From Lachnospiraceae bacterium (GTDB lineage Bacteria > Bacillota > Clostridia > Lachnospirales > Lachnospiraceae): a stretch of DNA of 64,000 nt. The DNA is taken from NCBI GenBank assembly GCA_021770345.1, contig JAETRD010000001.1, positions 424,887 to 488,886 of the forward strand, given 5' to 3'. The notes below the pieces were generated by a model that worked only from the letters and a program-made list of their open reading frames with translations, was not told the origin of the DNA and did not search any database. The position numbers were made by a program, and so were the translations under genes. Below are positions 51,694 to 61,500 of this stretch, piece by piece. Numbering within the stretch: the stretch's first letter is position 1; the number at the start of each line of letters is the position of its first letter.

Positions 51694-54600
51694 ATGAACC
51701 ATATATGTCACGACATTTTCAGGGCCATTCACGAGGGCAAATGGCTGAAAATCGAATACCGGAATAAAAACGGGCAGATCACAAAATACTGGATCGGAAT
51801 CCGCGACCTCAATCCGGCATGGCGCACGCTTTCCGTCGAGGGCTTTCATCTCGGCCGGTACACGACCGCCTCCTATGACGCGATTTATATCGACTCCATC
51901 TTGTCTTCACAGGTTGTCGAGGGGACTTACTGCCCCGTCAACGACACGCTCGTGAGGGACATCTATCTGAACCCGCACAAATACAAGGCCCTGTTTGACA
52001 ATGCCGCCAACCTAAAAGTTCTCAATTACCTTGAAATGTGCAACCGCATGGACACCACGCCTTATGAGGCAAAGTTTGAGCTGATCCGATTCCTTGACAG
52101 GGAAAGCTTTCGGGACAATTGTTATCATCTGAGTACCGCACAGTTTCAGGAAATCGTGAACAACTTTCAGTACAAAATGGAGGAACGGCAGCGCAAAAAC
52201 GGCAAGCTCGTGCTCCGTCAGCTTGTCATGAACGTTCTGAGCATTCACACAGGAAAGGGACTGTATGTGCTGGCCTGCCGCAAGCTGAAGCTCGACGTCC
52301 GCCAAAAAGTACTGCGGCCGGAGAATGATATCACGATATGCACCGAATTTATCCTCGGAGAGACAAAGGAATCCATCCGCAAATACCTTGACGCGGACGA
52401 ATATGAGCTTTTGAAGGATTTCGAGGCAAACGCCGAGCGGATCAAAGACTGTGTGATGCGGCACAGCAGGCAAGTCATGAGCGTCGACGATATGCCCTAC
52501 ATTATCGGGCTTGAACGGGACATCATCCTCGATTTGCACACTGAATACCGTTCTATTCTCAATCTCTACAACGAGGAGAAGGCCCCGGTTCCGATCAAGG
52601 CATTTTTCGGCGACCTTTTAAACCGCCCCCGGCGGAGAAAAGAATATCCCATTACGTTAATCGACAAAAAAATTAATCTCGATCAGCTTCTGGCGATCAA
52701 CAACGCCATGAAATATCCGGTCGCCTATATCCAGGGACCGCCCGGGACCGGCAAGACAAATACCATTATCAACACCATTGTAACTGCTTTTTTTAATGAG
52801 CGGACCGTGCTTTTTTCCTCCTACAATAATCATCCGATCAACGGTGTATTCGAAAAGCTGACCCGGATGACATACCGCGGGAAAACGATTCCGTTTCCCG
52901 TACTGCGCACGGGAAATATCGACAAAATAAAAGAAGCGATTGCATATATCAAAAACGTGTATAAACAAGTACAGGCGGTTACCGTATATGAATCCACGCT
53001 CGACCGAAACAAGGGCGACCGCACGGAGCGCGCAAAAAAGCTCTCCGCACTGTTAAAAAAATACGAAGACGTTCTGGATTTAAAAGAGCGCTCCGAGACG
53101 CTCGATCGGATGCTCGAATACCAGAACCGCCTGAAAGCCTCTCTTGAGATGGTTCCGTTTCAAGCCGATCTGCAGGGCAGACAGTTAAATCAGGTGCGGC
53201 ACAAAATCCGCACGCTCGGGGAGATCACCGACAAAGAGGCCCTCGCTCTGCTCGACGACGACCTGGACGAGCTGTACAAATATCTCTACTATACGTCCGC
53301 CCGCTACATCAAAAAGCTGGGCGAAGAAAAGTACAGCGAACTGCGGCATATTTTGTTTGAGGAAGACGAGGAGACGCAGGCGGACAGCCTGAATAAATAT
53401 CTCGGCAAAACGGACAACCTCAAAAAACTGCAGAAAATCTTCCCCGTAATCATCACCACCTGCATTTCGGCGCACCGGCTCGGCGAGCCGAAGCCGACGT
53501 TTGACATGGTGATTATCGACGAGGCCAGCCAGTGCAATACGGCGATTTCTCTCGTACCGATTATCCGGGGCGAAAATCTGATGCTGGTCGGCGATCCCCA
53601 GCAGTTAAGCCCCGTCATTCTGCTGGACGAGATAACCAATCAGAAGCTGCGGAAACGCTATCATGTGGCGGACGAATACGATTACCGGAAAAATTCCGTC
53701 TACAAAACGTTTCTCGCCTGCGATGCGGTAAGCGACGAGGTCCTTTTGCACAACCACTATCGCTGCAACCGTAAAATCATCGAGTTTAACAACCGGAAAT
53801 ATTATCACTCCAGACTGAATATCTGTTCCGCAAGCGCCGAACAACAGCCGCTTGTATACATGGACGTAAAAAGCAGCCCAGACAACCTCAAAAATACGGC
53901 CGACCAGGAAGTGAGCGAAATCGTCCGCTATGCCCGCGCAAACCGCGATAAATCCGTTGGGGTCATCACACCCTTTGTCAATCAGAAAAAGCTGATTGAG
54001 GAGACTCTGCAGCGCGAACGACTGCAAAATGTGACATGCGGCACCGTGCATGCCTTTCAGGGCGACGAGAAAGATGTGATCTTATTTTCGACGGCGCTCA
54101 CCGACCAGACCCGATCCGGGACCTACGACTGGCTGAAAAATAATAAAGAGCTCATCAACGTCGCAACCTCCCGCGCGCGTGAAAAACTGATCGTACTCTC
54201 CGACTCCGAAAACCTCGCCAGGCTGCATCAGGCGAACGGCGAGGATGATCTCTTTGAGCTTGTGGAATATGTAAAGAAAAACGGGGAATCCCATGTGACC
54301 GAAAAGCAGGTAAACTCCCGCGCACTCGGCGTAAAACCGTTCAGCACCGCGACGGAAGAAGCTTTTATGGCAAATCTGAACCATGCGCTGGGAAACATCT
54401 GGCTGTCACAGAACCGCTACGCCGTAAAAAAGGAAGTGGCGATCTCACAGGTCTTTGAGAGCAATATCAGCTACAGTGATCTCTTCTATTCGGGACGCTT
54501 TGATTTCGTGGTGTATGAGCGCCAGGGTCAGAGTGAAATCCCGGTGCTGGCGATTGAGCTGGACGGAAAAGAACATTTTGAGGACGATATCGTAAAGGCC

Positions 54601-54729
54601 CGCGATCGGAAGAAAAATGAGATCTGCCGCGCGCATCACCTGCAGATTATCCGCGTGGAAAACTCTTACGCAAGGCGATACAACCATATCAAAGAAATTT
54701 TGATCAATTACTTCTCTGTCATGCACTAA
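51694..54729 (+). CDS. WYL-like/SF1 helicase/nuclease fusion (putative defence)
   Basis: A 1011-residue protein in three parts. Residues 1-95 resemble a WYL domain (LKIEYRNKNGQITKYWIGI). The SF1 (UPF1/DNA2-like) helicase runs from about 300 to 860 with Walker A GPPGTGKT (348-355), Walker B IIDEASQ (near 607), VGDPQQLSP, TVHAFQGDE and VATSRAREKL. The C-terminal part (about 880-1011) has FDFVVYE (near 935) and IELDGKEHFE (near 952), a Vsr/DUF559- or DUF2726-type nuclease centre. It is a stand-alone gene with its own promoter. Domain content suggests an RNA/DNA-processing defence enzyme, but this is inference. Confidence 0.82.
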   Translation: MNHICHDIFRAIHEGKWLKIEYRNKNGQITKYWIGIRDLNPAWRTLSVEGFHLGRYTTASYDAIYIDSILSSQVVEGTYCPVNDTLVRDIYLNPHKYKALFDNAANLKVLNYLEMCNRMDTTPYEAKFELIRFLDRESFRDNCYHLSTAQFQEIVNNFQYKMEERQRKNGKLVLRQLVMNVLSIHTGKGLYVLACRKLKLDVRQKVLRPENDITICTEFILGETKESIRKYLDADEYELLKDFEANAERIKDCVMRHSRQVMSVDDMPYIIGLERDIILDLHTEYRSILNLYNEEKAPVPIKAFFGDLLNRPRRRKEYPITLIDKKINLDQLLAINNAMKYPVAYIQGPPGTGKTNTIINTIVTAFFNERTVLFSSYNNHPINGVFEKLTRMTYRGKTIPFPVLRTGNIDKIKEAIAYIKNVYKQVQAVTVYESTLDRNKGDRTERAKKLSALLKKYEDVLDLKERSETLDRMLEYQNRLKASLEMVPFQADLQGRQLNQVRHKIRTLGEITDKEALALLDDDLDELYKYLYYTSARYIKKLGEEKYSELRHILFEEDEETQADSLNKYLGKTDNLKKLQKIFPVIITTCISAHRLGEPKPTFDMVIIDEASQCNTAISLVPIIRGENLMLVGDPQQLSPVILLDEITNQKLRKRYHVADEYDYRKNSVYKTFLACDAVSDEVLLHNHYRCNRKIIEFNNRKYYHSRLNICSASAEQQPLVYMDVKSSPDNLKNTADQEVSEIVRYARANRDKSVGVITPFVNQKKLIEETLQRERLQNVTCGTVHAFQGDEKDVILFSTALTDQTRSGTYDWLKNNKELINVATSRAREKLIVLSDSENLARLHQANGEDDLFELVEYVKKNGESHVTEKQVNSRALGVKPFSTATEEAFMANLNHALGNIWLSQNRYAVKKEVAISQVFESNISYSDLFYSGRFDFVVYERQGQSEIPVLAIELDGKEHFEDDIVKARDRKKNEICRAHHLQIIRVENSYARRYNHIKEILINYFSVMH

Positions 54730-54825
54730 AACCACTTTTCCTGCTGTTTGCGAAAAAAGTGTTGGCGATATCCCGCAAAAAAAGGTACAATAATATCAGA
54801 TTTTGTTATGTGAGGAGGAGAGCCT

Positions 54826-55914
54826 TTGATTCGCAGGAAATATATCCGGACAAGACAGTTGAAACCCGGCATGAAAATAGACCATACCGTCGTAGACCGT
54901 CTGGGGCGCAATCTCGTAGTCCGGGGCACGGTCTTAGATAAATATATCATTGATGCTCTGCTCGGGCTCGGTGTCATGAGCGTTTATATTCAGGACGGTG
55001 AAGAGGAAGAGAAACTTCCTTCCGTCTCCGTTCGCGCCAAAAAAATGATTGAAAAGCTCCGCACCGACGACCGCTCGAAAGTCACGCTGTCCGCGAGTGT
55101 CCGCAAGCGGGTGGCTGAGGGAATCCAGTTCATCTACAGCCATGCCGAAGCGGGCGAATTGGCAGACGCCGCCGACAGCATTGCCTGCGATTTGCTCGAT
55201 TCCATCGAGTCAAACAATGCGATCGCCATCGATATCGGAGCACTGAAAACCAGCGACGAATATACGTTCAAGCACAGCGTGGACGTCGCTACCATCGCCA
55301 TGATCGTGTCCAAAAAGCACGGATTATCCAAAGCCGAGATTCGCGAAATCGGCGTCGCCGGTCTGCTTCATGACGTGGGCAAGACCAGGGTTCCGTTAAG
55401 CATCTTAAACAAACCCGGCCGTCTCGACGACGATGAATTTGCCATTATGAGACAGCACTCGGTCTTCGGCTACGATCTGATCAAAGAAAAAGAGTTCAGT
55501 CCGGCCGTCTGCCTCGGCGTCCTGCAGCACCACGAAAAGATCAACGGCGCCGGCTATCCGCTCGGAATGACCGCAGACAAAATCTGCCCTTATGCCAAGA
55601 TTCTGTCTGTGGCGGATATCTATGACGCTCTGGTGACGGAACGCCCCTACAAGGCCGCATTTTCCCAGCGCGATGCCGTCGAGATGATTATGGCAATGAC
55701 CGCCGAATTAGACATGAAGGCCATGCAGAGCTTTCTCGAAAGCATGATTTTGTATCCGGTGGACACCGTTGTGGAGCTCAGCAACGGGGAAAGCGCCAGG
55801 GTCGTGAAAAACAATCCCCACTATATTTTAAGGCCCACCGTCGTGGGCCTCACCAGCGGAAAAGTCTATGATCTGGGCGAGGATTTAAGCTGCGCGAGTA
55901 TCATTATCCGCTGA
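54826..55914 (+). CDS. HD-GYP cyclic-di-GMP phosphodiesterase
   Basis: A 362-residue protein with an N-terminal DUF3391-like region (residues 1-70) and an HD-GYP domain: H150, H182-D183 (LLHDVGKTR) and HHEKINGAGYP near 230. The GYP motif is complete. It should break down cyclic di-GMP. Start TTG at 54826 behind GAGGAGGAGA. No diguanylate cyclase is in the window. Confidence 0.92.
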   Translation: MIRRKYIRTRQLKPGMKIDHTVVDRLGRNLVVRGTVLDKYIIDALLGLGVMSVYIQDGEEEEKLPSVSVRAKKMIEKLRTDDRSKVTLSASVRKRVAEGIQFIYSHAEAGELADAADSIACDLLDSIESNNAIAIDIGALKTSDEYTFKHSVDVATIAMIVSKKHGLSKAEIREIGVAGLLHDVGKTRVPLSILNKPGRLDDDEFAIMRQHSVFGYDLIKEKEFSPAVCLGVLQHHEKINGAGYPLGMTADKICPYAKILSVADIYDALVTERPYKAAFSQRDAVEMIMAMTAELDMKAMQSFLESMILYPVDTVVELSNGESARVVKNNPHYILRPTVVGLTSGKVYDLGEDLSCASIIIR

Positions 55915-55930
55915 AAACCCGCGCGCCCGG

Positions 55931-56560
55931 CTATTCCACTTTCACAATACAGATTTGAACCGCATCCAGCGCGTCGCCCGAGGAGCTTCCCCACACTTTC
56001 ACCAGCTGATTCTCTGCCAAATCGGCGGCTGTCGCCTCTGACATTTCAGACCTTGCGCCTCCGTCATAGATGGTCTGCACGGCAAACAGCGTATTTTCAT
56101 CATATGTAACCGAAACCTTGTCAAATTCGGAATCATCCGCGCCGTCTCCCGGCCCAACCATAACCTCACCTCCGTTGGCGCCCTCTTCAATAACCGCTTT
56201 CACAACAGTGATTTGCCCGTCCTGCATTTCCCTGATATCTCCCTCCAAATCCGGAGGCGTGTCGCTCCACGCCGCGGGTACATTCTCCACAGCCGGCACA
56301 TTCTCCTGTGCCGGGTCTGTATTGTCCCCGGCCTCATTGCCCGTTGCTCCCGCGGTGTCTCCCGCTTCGCTGTCTGCAGGTTCTCCCTCCGCTTCCGGGG
56401 TAAAATCGCAATTCCCTGCATCCGTCTCCGGCGCCGTACGCTTTGCATTCTCCTGCTGCTCTTCTACGGCCTGCGGTTCGTTTGCCTCTCCGCAGGCCGC
56501 AGCGACACTCATGACGCACAGCACTCCCGTCAATAAAATCTTTTGCACTCTGTTTTTCAT
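55931..56560 (-). CDS. Acidic lipoprotein, unknown
   Basis: A 209-residue lipoprotein: signal peptide with lipobox VAAACG, an acidic Glu/Asp/Thr-rich linker (residues 30-100), and a C-terminal small domain (DIREMQDGQITVVKAVIEE, VSVTYDENTLFAVQTIYDGG). Probably anchored to the outer face of the membrane. Function unknown. Confidence 0.75.
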   Translation of the reverse strand: MKNRVQKILLTGVLCVMSVAAACGEANEPQAVEEQQENAKRTAPETDAGNCDFTPEAEGEPADSEAGDTAGATGNEAGDNTDPAQENVPAVENVPAAWSDTPPDLEGDIREMQDGQITVVKAVIEEGANGGEVMVGPGDGADDSEFDKVSVTYDENTLFAVQTIYDGGARSEMSEATAADLAENQLVKVWGSSSGDALDAVQICIVKVE

Positions 56561-56696
56561 CTTGCTCTCCTCTCATAAGAAAACTCAAAAACCAGCCGAC
56601 CGTACAGCATCTGCGCTGACTTTTCCCTGATTTTACCAGAGCAGTCTCTAAGAAAGCTTGAAAACAGTTTAAGATTTTATTAATACCGCGGTGATT

Positions 56697-57119
56697 CTAT
56701 TCGTTTTTAAATCCTGCCACACTGCGTCTGATCTGTATGAGCAGTAATATAATACCGGTTCCAAGCAGGATATGCCCGATTCCGGCAAAACCCGAAATGG
56801 CCGCATTCATACCGCCGGACAGCCCTGCACACAGCACTTGGGCGATTCCCCGTACCGCGAACATCAGCGCCGTAAGGTTAAGACCGATGTGATACACGAT
56901 CAATATACGCCCTGTTTTCTGATTTGAAAACGAAAAATCTTTCTCCAAAACAACCAGCAGGAGGAAAAACATCATTCCCAGCATAAAGTAGTGTGTATGT
57001 ATTACGGAAAGAGTCGTTTTCATTTCAAAATTATTAAATTTTGTGAACTCGCGGTAAAATACGCCGCCGATCATCGCAAAAATCGCATATATGAATGCGC
57101 TGTTTATATAACGTTTCAT
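56697..57119 (-). CDS. DUF2871 membrane protein
   Basis: A 140-residue protein with four spans. MKRYINSAFIYAIFAMIGGVFYREF and LSVIHTHYFMLGMMFFLLL match DUF2871. Start at 57119 behind GAGG. It lies after the 57251-57916 membrane gene and may share its TetR-controlled promoter. Confidence 0.82.
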   Translation of the reverse strand: MKRYINSAFIYAIFAMIGGVFYREFTKFNNFEMKTTLSVIHTHYFMLGMMFFLLLVVLEKDFSFSNQKTGRILIVYHIGLNLTALMFAVRGIAQVLCAGLSGGMNAAISGFAGIGHILLGTGIILLLIQIRRSVAGFKNE

Positions 57120-57250
57120 TTTTAGCCTCATTTCTGCGCAGCCTTTATGGCTCAGCTTTACTGACACTGTTGCAAAGCCACATATAGCTTCCAGGTTTGC
57201 GGATGCCGCGCGAACACAAACCCGGGATTGAAAGTTTTCAATCTTTTTCC

Positions 57251-57916
57251 TTACTTACATTCAGATTTCATGGCCTTGTATCCGATTATGACTGTCCAGA
57301 CATATGCGCAGGTTTTCGGAATCATAAGCATACCGATCATAGGTACACGGTCTGCCCACAGTACCACCGGAAGATAGAAACCAAAGCTCAGCACAATCGT
57401 CAGCCACATCCACCGGAACGCATGATCCCCGTGCTGCTTTGCGCTCCGGTAAAACAATACAATCACCAGCAGCCCCAGCAGTGCAAACGGGATATTGCGG
57501 TAAATGCCCCACGAGAGGGGTGCGTCGGCCTCAAGCCATCGATTCTGCGGCATCATACACAAGAGCACCCGCAAAGCCGCCAATGCGTATACGGCGGCCG
57601 TCAGCCATGTGTCTCCTTTTATCCGGTACCGCTGCCTCCAGACATAATACAGCAGCACATAAAAAACAGTCATGGTAACGGAGGTGATCCATTTCCCCAG
57701 CCCCAGCGGCACAGTGTAATTTTCCAGACCGGTCGTACAGAGCGCCAGCGCGCGCGGAATCAGATGAAATGAATCGCCCGCGCCTAATACCACGGCCATC
57801 CATCCGAACAACCGGAACTGAGAAACACCCCCGCTGTGCCTGATCATGAAAATGCCGATCGTGATAACCAAAATAAGATAGCCTGCATCAAAAATAGTTT
57901 CTATAGCTGCCTGCAT
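57251..57916 (-). CDS. Seven-span membrane protein, unknown
   Basis: A 221-residue protein with about seven spans (YLILVITIGIFMI, LFGWMAVVLGAG, WITSVTMTVFYVLLYYVW ...). No named domain recognised. A TGAACATTGTTCA operator 33 bp upstream matches the one before the TetR gene, so this is the likely TetR target. Confidence 0.7.
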   Translation of the reverse strand: MQAAIETIFDAGYLILVITIGIFMIRHSGGVSQFRLFGWMAVVLGAGDSFHLIPRALALCTTGLENYTVPLGLGKWITSVTMTVFYVLLYYVWRQRYRIKGDTWLTAAVYALAALRVLLCMMPQNRWLEADAPLSWGIYRNIPFALLGLLVIVLFYRSAKQHGDHAFRWMWLTIVLSFGFYLPVVLWADRVPMIGMLMIPKTCAYVWTVIIGYKAMKSECK

Positions 57917-57948
57917 ATGCTACTCTCCTCCTTTTCTTTCCTTTTTGT

Positions 57949-57961
57949 TGAACATTGTTCA
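57949..57961. promoter_or_regulatory. TetR operator, copy 1
   Basis: TGAACA-T-TGTTCA, a perfect dyad 33 bp before the membrane gene. Identical to the copy at 58566-58578. Confidence 0.65.
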
Positions 57962-57992
57962 GTTTTCGGCAAAAAAATCCTTTGCGGACAAG

Positions 57993-58550
57993 CTAATAAA
58001 GCGACCTGCGGACGATTTCAAGAACAGCGGAAGGATCGTAATCCTGGCGCATTAAGGCCGAGAGCATCAGGGAAAACAGCACATCGGCAAACGTTTCTGC
58101 CGTAAGCTGCCCGCCGAATGCATCGGGCCGGATTTTGGGATCTAATTCTAAAACAGAACAGAATCCGTCCAAAATATGCTGCCAGGTCTGATGCATCCGC
58201 TGCTTTCCGTCAGACTTTTCCTCCCGCATAAAGCCCAGGGAATGAAGCGTAAAAAAGCCGGGATATTCTTTGCTGCCATATTCCATCCGCTCATACATCC
58301 ATGAAATGCATGACAGAATATCCCCGAATACCGCCGTATTTTCCGGACAGTCAAAAATCTCGCGCCAGACACTTTCTACTGCGGCTCCCACCAGCTCCGC
58401 TTTGGAATTAAAATAGTTGTAAATTGACCCGACCGATACGCCGCAGGCTGTCGCAACAGAACGTATATTGACTGCCGACCACCCCTGCTGCCGAATCAAT
58501 TCACGGCTTGTTTTCAGAATCTCTTCTTTTGATGTCACAATATTATTCAT
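57993..58550 (-). CDS. TetR-family regulator
   Basis: A 185-residue regulator; helix-turn-helix near residues 25-55 (AVNIRSVATACGVSVGSIYNYFNSKAELV) and an unassigned ligand domain. The gene is flanked by two identical operators. Confidence 0.9.
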   Translation of the reverse strand: MNNIVTSKEEILKTSRELIRQQGWSAVNIRSVATACGVSVGSIYNYFNSKAELVGAAVESVWREIFDCPENTAVFGDILSCISWMYERMEYGSKEYPGFFTLHSLGFMREEKSDGKQRMHQTWQHILDGFCSVLELDPKIRPDAFGGQLTAETFADVLFSLMLSALMRQDYDPSAVLEIVRRSLY

Positions 58551-58565
58551 AGAATCACCTCAAAC

Positions 58566-58578
58566 TGAACATTGTTCA
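58566..58578. promoter_or_regulatory. TetR operator, copy 2
   Basis: TGAACATTGTTCA, 16 bp before the TetR start. Implies autorepression. Confidence 0.65.
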
Positions 58579-58647
58579 TTATACCCATTTCCATCTTTTT
58601 TGTCAAGGAATATTTTTCGGATGCCCTGACGATTATCGAAAATTCAA

Positions 58648-58676
58648 ATGACGTTTCACGTCTTGTATGATATACT
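58648..58676 (+). promoter_or_regulatory. Promoter of the MATE gene
   Basis: ATGACG, a 17 bp spacer and TATACT, 44 bp before the ATG at 58720. Confidence 0.5.
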
Positions 58677-58719
58677 TTTAGCAGAAAGGAATCTCCGATT
58701 TGACGGATGAAAAAAGAAC

Positions 58720-60108
58720 ATGAAAAAAGTTGATTTTGACAACGGGACAATCACAAATAATATTATACAGACCGCGCTGCCGATGCTGGTCGCGCAGGTA
58801 ATCAGTCTCTTATATAACATCGTGGACAGAATCTACATCGGAAGAATTGAAGGCTACGGCACCCGGGCGCTCGGCGCGATCGGCCTTTGCTTTCCCATTG
58901 TCATATTGATCGGCGGTTTTACAAATATGTTCGGTCTCGGAGGCGCGCCTTTATTCTCCATCGAGCTTGGAAAGAATAACAAAAGCAAGGCCCGCGACAT
59001 ACTGAATACATCCTTCCGGCTCGAACTGCTCACAGGCATCATTCTCATGATCGTCTGCGAACTGTTCGCGTCCCGGATTTTATCGGTTTTCGGCGCAACC
59101 GCAGACGAACTCCGCTTCTCGGTTCCTTATATCAGAATCTATCTTACGGGAACCGTCTTTGCGATGATTTCTACCGGCATGAACCCGTATATCAACGCGC
59201 AGGGGTATTCCACAATCGGCATGAAATCCGTACTGGTCGGAGCCGTCGCAAATATTATACTGGACCCGCTGTTTATCTTTACCTTCGGCCTGGGTGTCAA
59301 CGGGGCCGCTGTCGCAACCGTGATCTCACAGTTTTTATCAATGCTTTTCGTTCTTCATTTTCTTCTGGGCGATAAGAATGAGTTTAAACTGTTCTTTGAG
59401 CGTCCTGTTACGTTTCCTTATGCAAGGGAAATCATCAGTCTTGGATTGTCGTCGTTTGTCATGCAGTGTACGAATTCCATCGTGTCCGTGGCTTGCAACA
59501 GCGTGCTGATGAAAACCGGCGGGGCTCTTTATGTCTCGGTCATGACAATCATTTCTTCGGTCAGGCAGATCCTCGACACGCCGATACTGGCAATCGCCGA
59601 GGGGGCATCGCCGACCATTTCATATAATTACGGCGCCAAACGGCCCAAAAAGGTTGGGCAGGCCATCTCTTTGATGGCGGCAGCGGGAATTCTTTACACT
59701 TGTCTGATGTGGATATTTATCGAAAAGTTTCCGCTGCTGTTTATTAAAATTTTCAGCGACGACACTGCCCTGCAGCAATTGGCGCTTCGACCGCTCCACC
59801 TGTATTTTTTCGCGTTTGTGTTTCAGGCGTTTCAGTATTCCGGGCAAACCGTTTTCAAGGCGCTAAACAAAAAGAAGCAGGCCATCTTTTTTAGTTTGTT
59901 CCGAAAAGTTATCATGGTTGTCCCGCTGACGTACCTGCTGCCCTACGCGTTTCAGATGGGAACCGACGGTGTGTTTACGGCGGAGCCGATTTCAAACGTG
60001 ATCGGAGGGCTGGCATGTTTTGCAACGATGCTCGCAACGGTGATTCCGGAGCTCAAAAAGATGTACCGCGAAGAGGGAGCGGGGAACACCTCAGCTCCTG
60101 CCTTGTAG
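58720..60108 (+). CDS. MATE-family efflux transporter
   Basis: A 462-residue multidrug/toxin extrusion protein with 12 predicted spans in two homologous halves (PMLVAQVISLLYNIVDRIYIG; GMNPYINAQGYSTIGM; GVNGAAVATVISQ; FKALNKKKQAIFFSLFRKVI). It exports cationic drugs or metabolites using ion gradients; substrate unknown. Divergent from the TetR gene and close to one of its operators. Confidence 0.93.
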   Translation: MKKVDFDNGTITNNIIQTALPMLVAQVISLLYNIVDRIYIGRIEGYGTRALGAIGLCFPIVILIGGFTNMFGLGGAPLFSIELGKNNKSKARDILNTSFRLELLTGIILMIVCELFASRILSVFGATADELRFSVPYIRIYLTGTVFAMISTGMNPYINAQGYSTIGMKSVLVGAVANIILDPLFIFTFGLGVNGAAVATVISQFLSMLFVLHFLLGDKNEFKLFFERPVTFPYAREIISLGLSSFVMQCTNSIVSVACNSVLMKTGGALYVSVMTIISSVRQILDTPILAIAEGASPTISYNYGAKRPKKVGQAISLMAAAGILYTCLMWIFIEKFPLLFIKIFSDDTALQQLALRPLHLYFFAFVFQAFQYSGQTVFKALNKKKQAIFFSLFRKVIMVVPLTYLLPYAFQMGTDGVFTAEPISNVIGGLACFATMLATVIPELKKMYREEGAGNTSAPAL

Positions 60109-60159
60109 AATCAGGAGGCTTATGGTAGTATAGAGATACAAAATCGAAAGGAAAAGCAG

Positions 60160-60954
60160 ATGGAAAGATTAACAGTGACCGAACAGCAGCATCAGGAAGA
60201 TTTGCAGCGTTTACGGGAGTTACGCCCAATAGATGATGATTTTATGCGTTGTCTTTTTAAAGACAATATTCCGCTGGTTGAATTTGTGTTACGTATTATT
60301 ACAGATAAACACGATTTAGTTATCACAGATTGTGAAACACAGACGGATATGAAAAGGCTGGTCGGAGCACGTTCCATCTGTTTGGATGCATACGGAATAG
60401 ATTCAGCTGGAAAAAGATATGATTTAGAAGTTCAAAGACAGGATAAGGGAGCAGACCCTCATAGAGCAAGATACCATTCCAGTGTGATGGATATTGAAAA
60501 TCTTCACTCGGGGCAGGAATTTAGAGAATTACCAGACACTTACACCATCTTTATTATTGAGAAAGATTTTTATGGCAGGGGTGAACCGGTTTATCCTATT
60601 GAGAGGATTAACCTTGTAACAGGTAAATCTTTTGAGGACGGAGAACATATTCTTTATGTAAATGGTGATTATCGAGGTGAATCTGATTTAGGAAAACTCA
60701 TGCACGATTTTAACTGTACCAAAGCAGACGATATGATTTTTGAATTGATGGCAGAAAGAACACGGTATTTGAAAGAAAATCAGGAAGGAATTCGGAAAAT
60801 GTGTAAAGTAATGGAAGACATGAGAAATGAATCGCTGAAAGAGGTAGCAAAAAGAATGCTTGCAGATGGGATGTTGACACTTGAAAAAATTGCAGAATAT
60901 GTAGGACTTCCTCTTGATGAAGTTAAAAAACTGGAAGCTGAACGGCGCATATAA
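60160..60954 (+). CDS. Rpn-family PD-(D/E)xK nuclease/transposase-like protein
   Basis: A 264-residue protein of the Rpn/PDDEXK transposase-like family: RPIDDDFMRCLFKDN at the N terminus, then ICLDAYGIDSAGKRYDLEVQRQDKG as the nuclease core (D...ExQ). A C-terminal helical region (KEVAKRMLADGMLTLEKIAEYVGLPLDEVKKL) is typical of the Lachnospiraceae versions. Lower GC than the neighbours. Marks the left edge of a decayed accessory island. Confidence 0.9.
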   Translation: MERLTVTEQQHQEDLQRLRELRPIDDDFMRCLFKDNIPLVEFVLRIITDKHDLVITDCETQTDMKRLVGARSICLDAYGIDSAGKRYDLEVQRQDKGADPHRARYHSSVMDIENLHSGQEFRELPDTYTIFIIEKDFYGRGEPVYPIERINLVTGKSFEDGEHILYVNGDYRGESDLGKLMHDFNCTKADDMIFELMAERTRYLKENQEGIRKMCKVMEDMRNESLKEVAKRMLADGMLTLEKIAEYVGLPLDEVKKLEAERRI

Positions 60955-60991
60955 GTGAAAAATAAACCAGGTGAGACCGTTTCAAGTTTTG

Positions 60992-61248
60992 TGTAAACTC
61001 AAAATTCGACCGTTTGCGATTGACCGGAAGAATTGGCTGTTCAGTAATTCTGTAGACGGTGCCAATGCCAGCGCAGTGGTCTACACAATGGTTGAGATGG
61101 AAAAGTACACGATCTGAATATTTACAGTTACCTGAAATTCCTACTGGAGCATCGGCTAACGAAAGAGGGGACCGACGATCAGCTCGCGGAGCTGGCACCT
61201 TGGAGTGAAAAACTCCAATCTATCAAAAAAATCGCATGTGAATTATAG
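60992..61248 (+). pseudogene. IS66 transposase C-terminal remnant with frameshift
   Basis: The plus strand reads KIRPFAIDRKNWLFSNSVDG, then ANASAVVYTMVEMEK; after one frameshift near 61110 it reads HDLNIYSYLKFLLEHRL and ends AELAPWSEKLQSIKKIACEL at TAG 61246. This is the IS66 TnpC C terminus. No other part of the element is left. Confidence 0.85.
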
Positions 61249-61500
61249 TGAATTACTCCCAACTCGCAAAGGCCTAGGGTAATTCTATATCTGACCGTAT
61301 TATTATTTGGCGCTTACGTTTACACAAACTTTGGGATAGTCCCAATCAGAATTTAAAAATGGGAGTCCGTTTTTTTCCGGTACTCCCATCTCGGACAGCT
61401 TAGCTAACTCAAGATTTTCCGCTCCTCCCAGATTTTCTGGATAGAACTGTCACAAAATCTTTTCATTTCGTAAATACTTCATACATATAATATATAACAA
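61249..61500. other. Non-coding gap with a hairpin
   Basis: It holds IS66-end-like sequence and a hairpin at 61359-61389 (ATGGGAGT / ACTCCCAT around CCG and seven T). No gene is visible. Confidence 0.4.
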
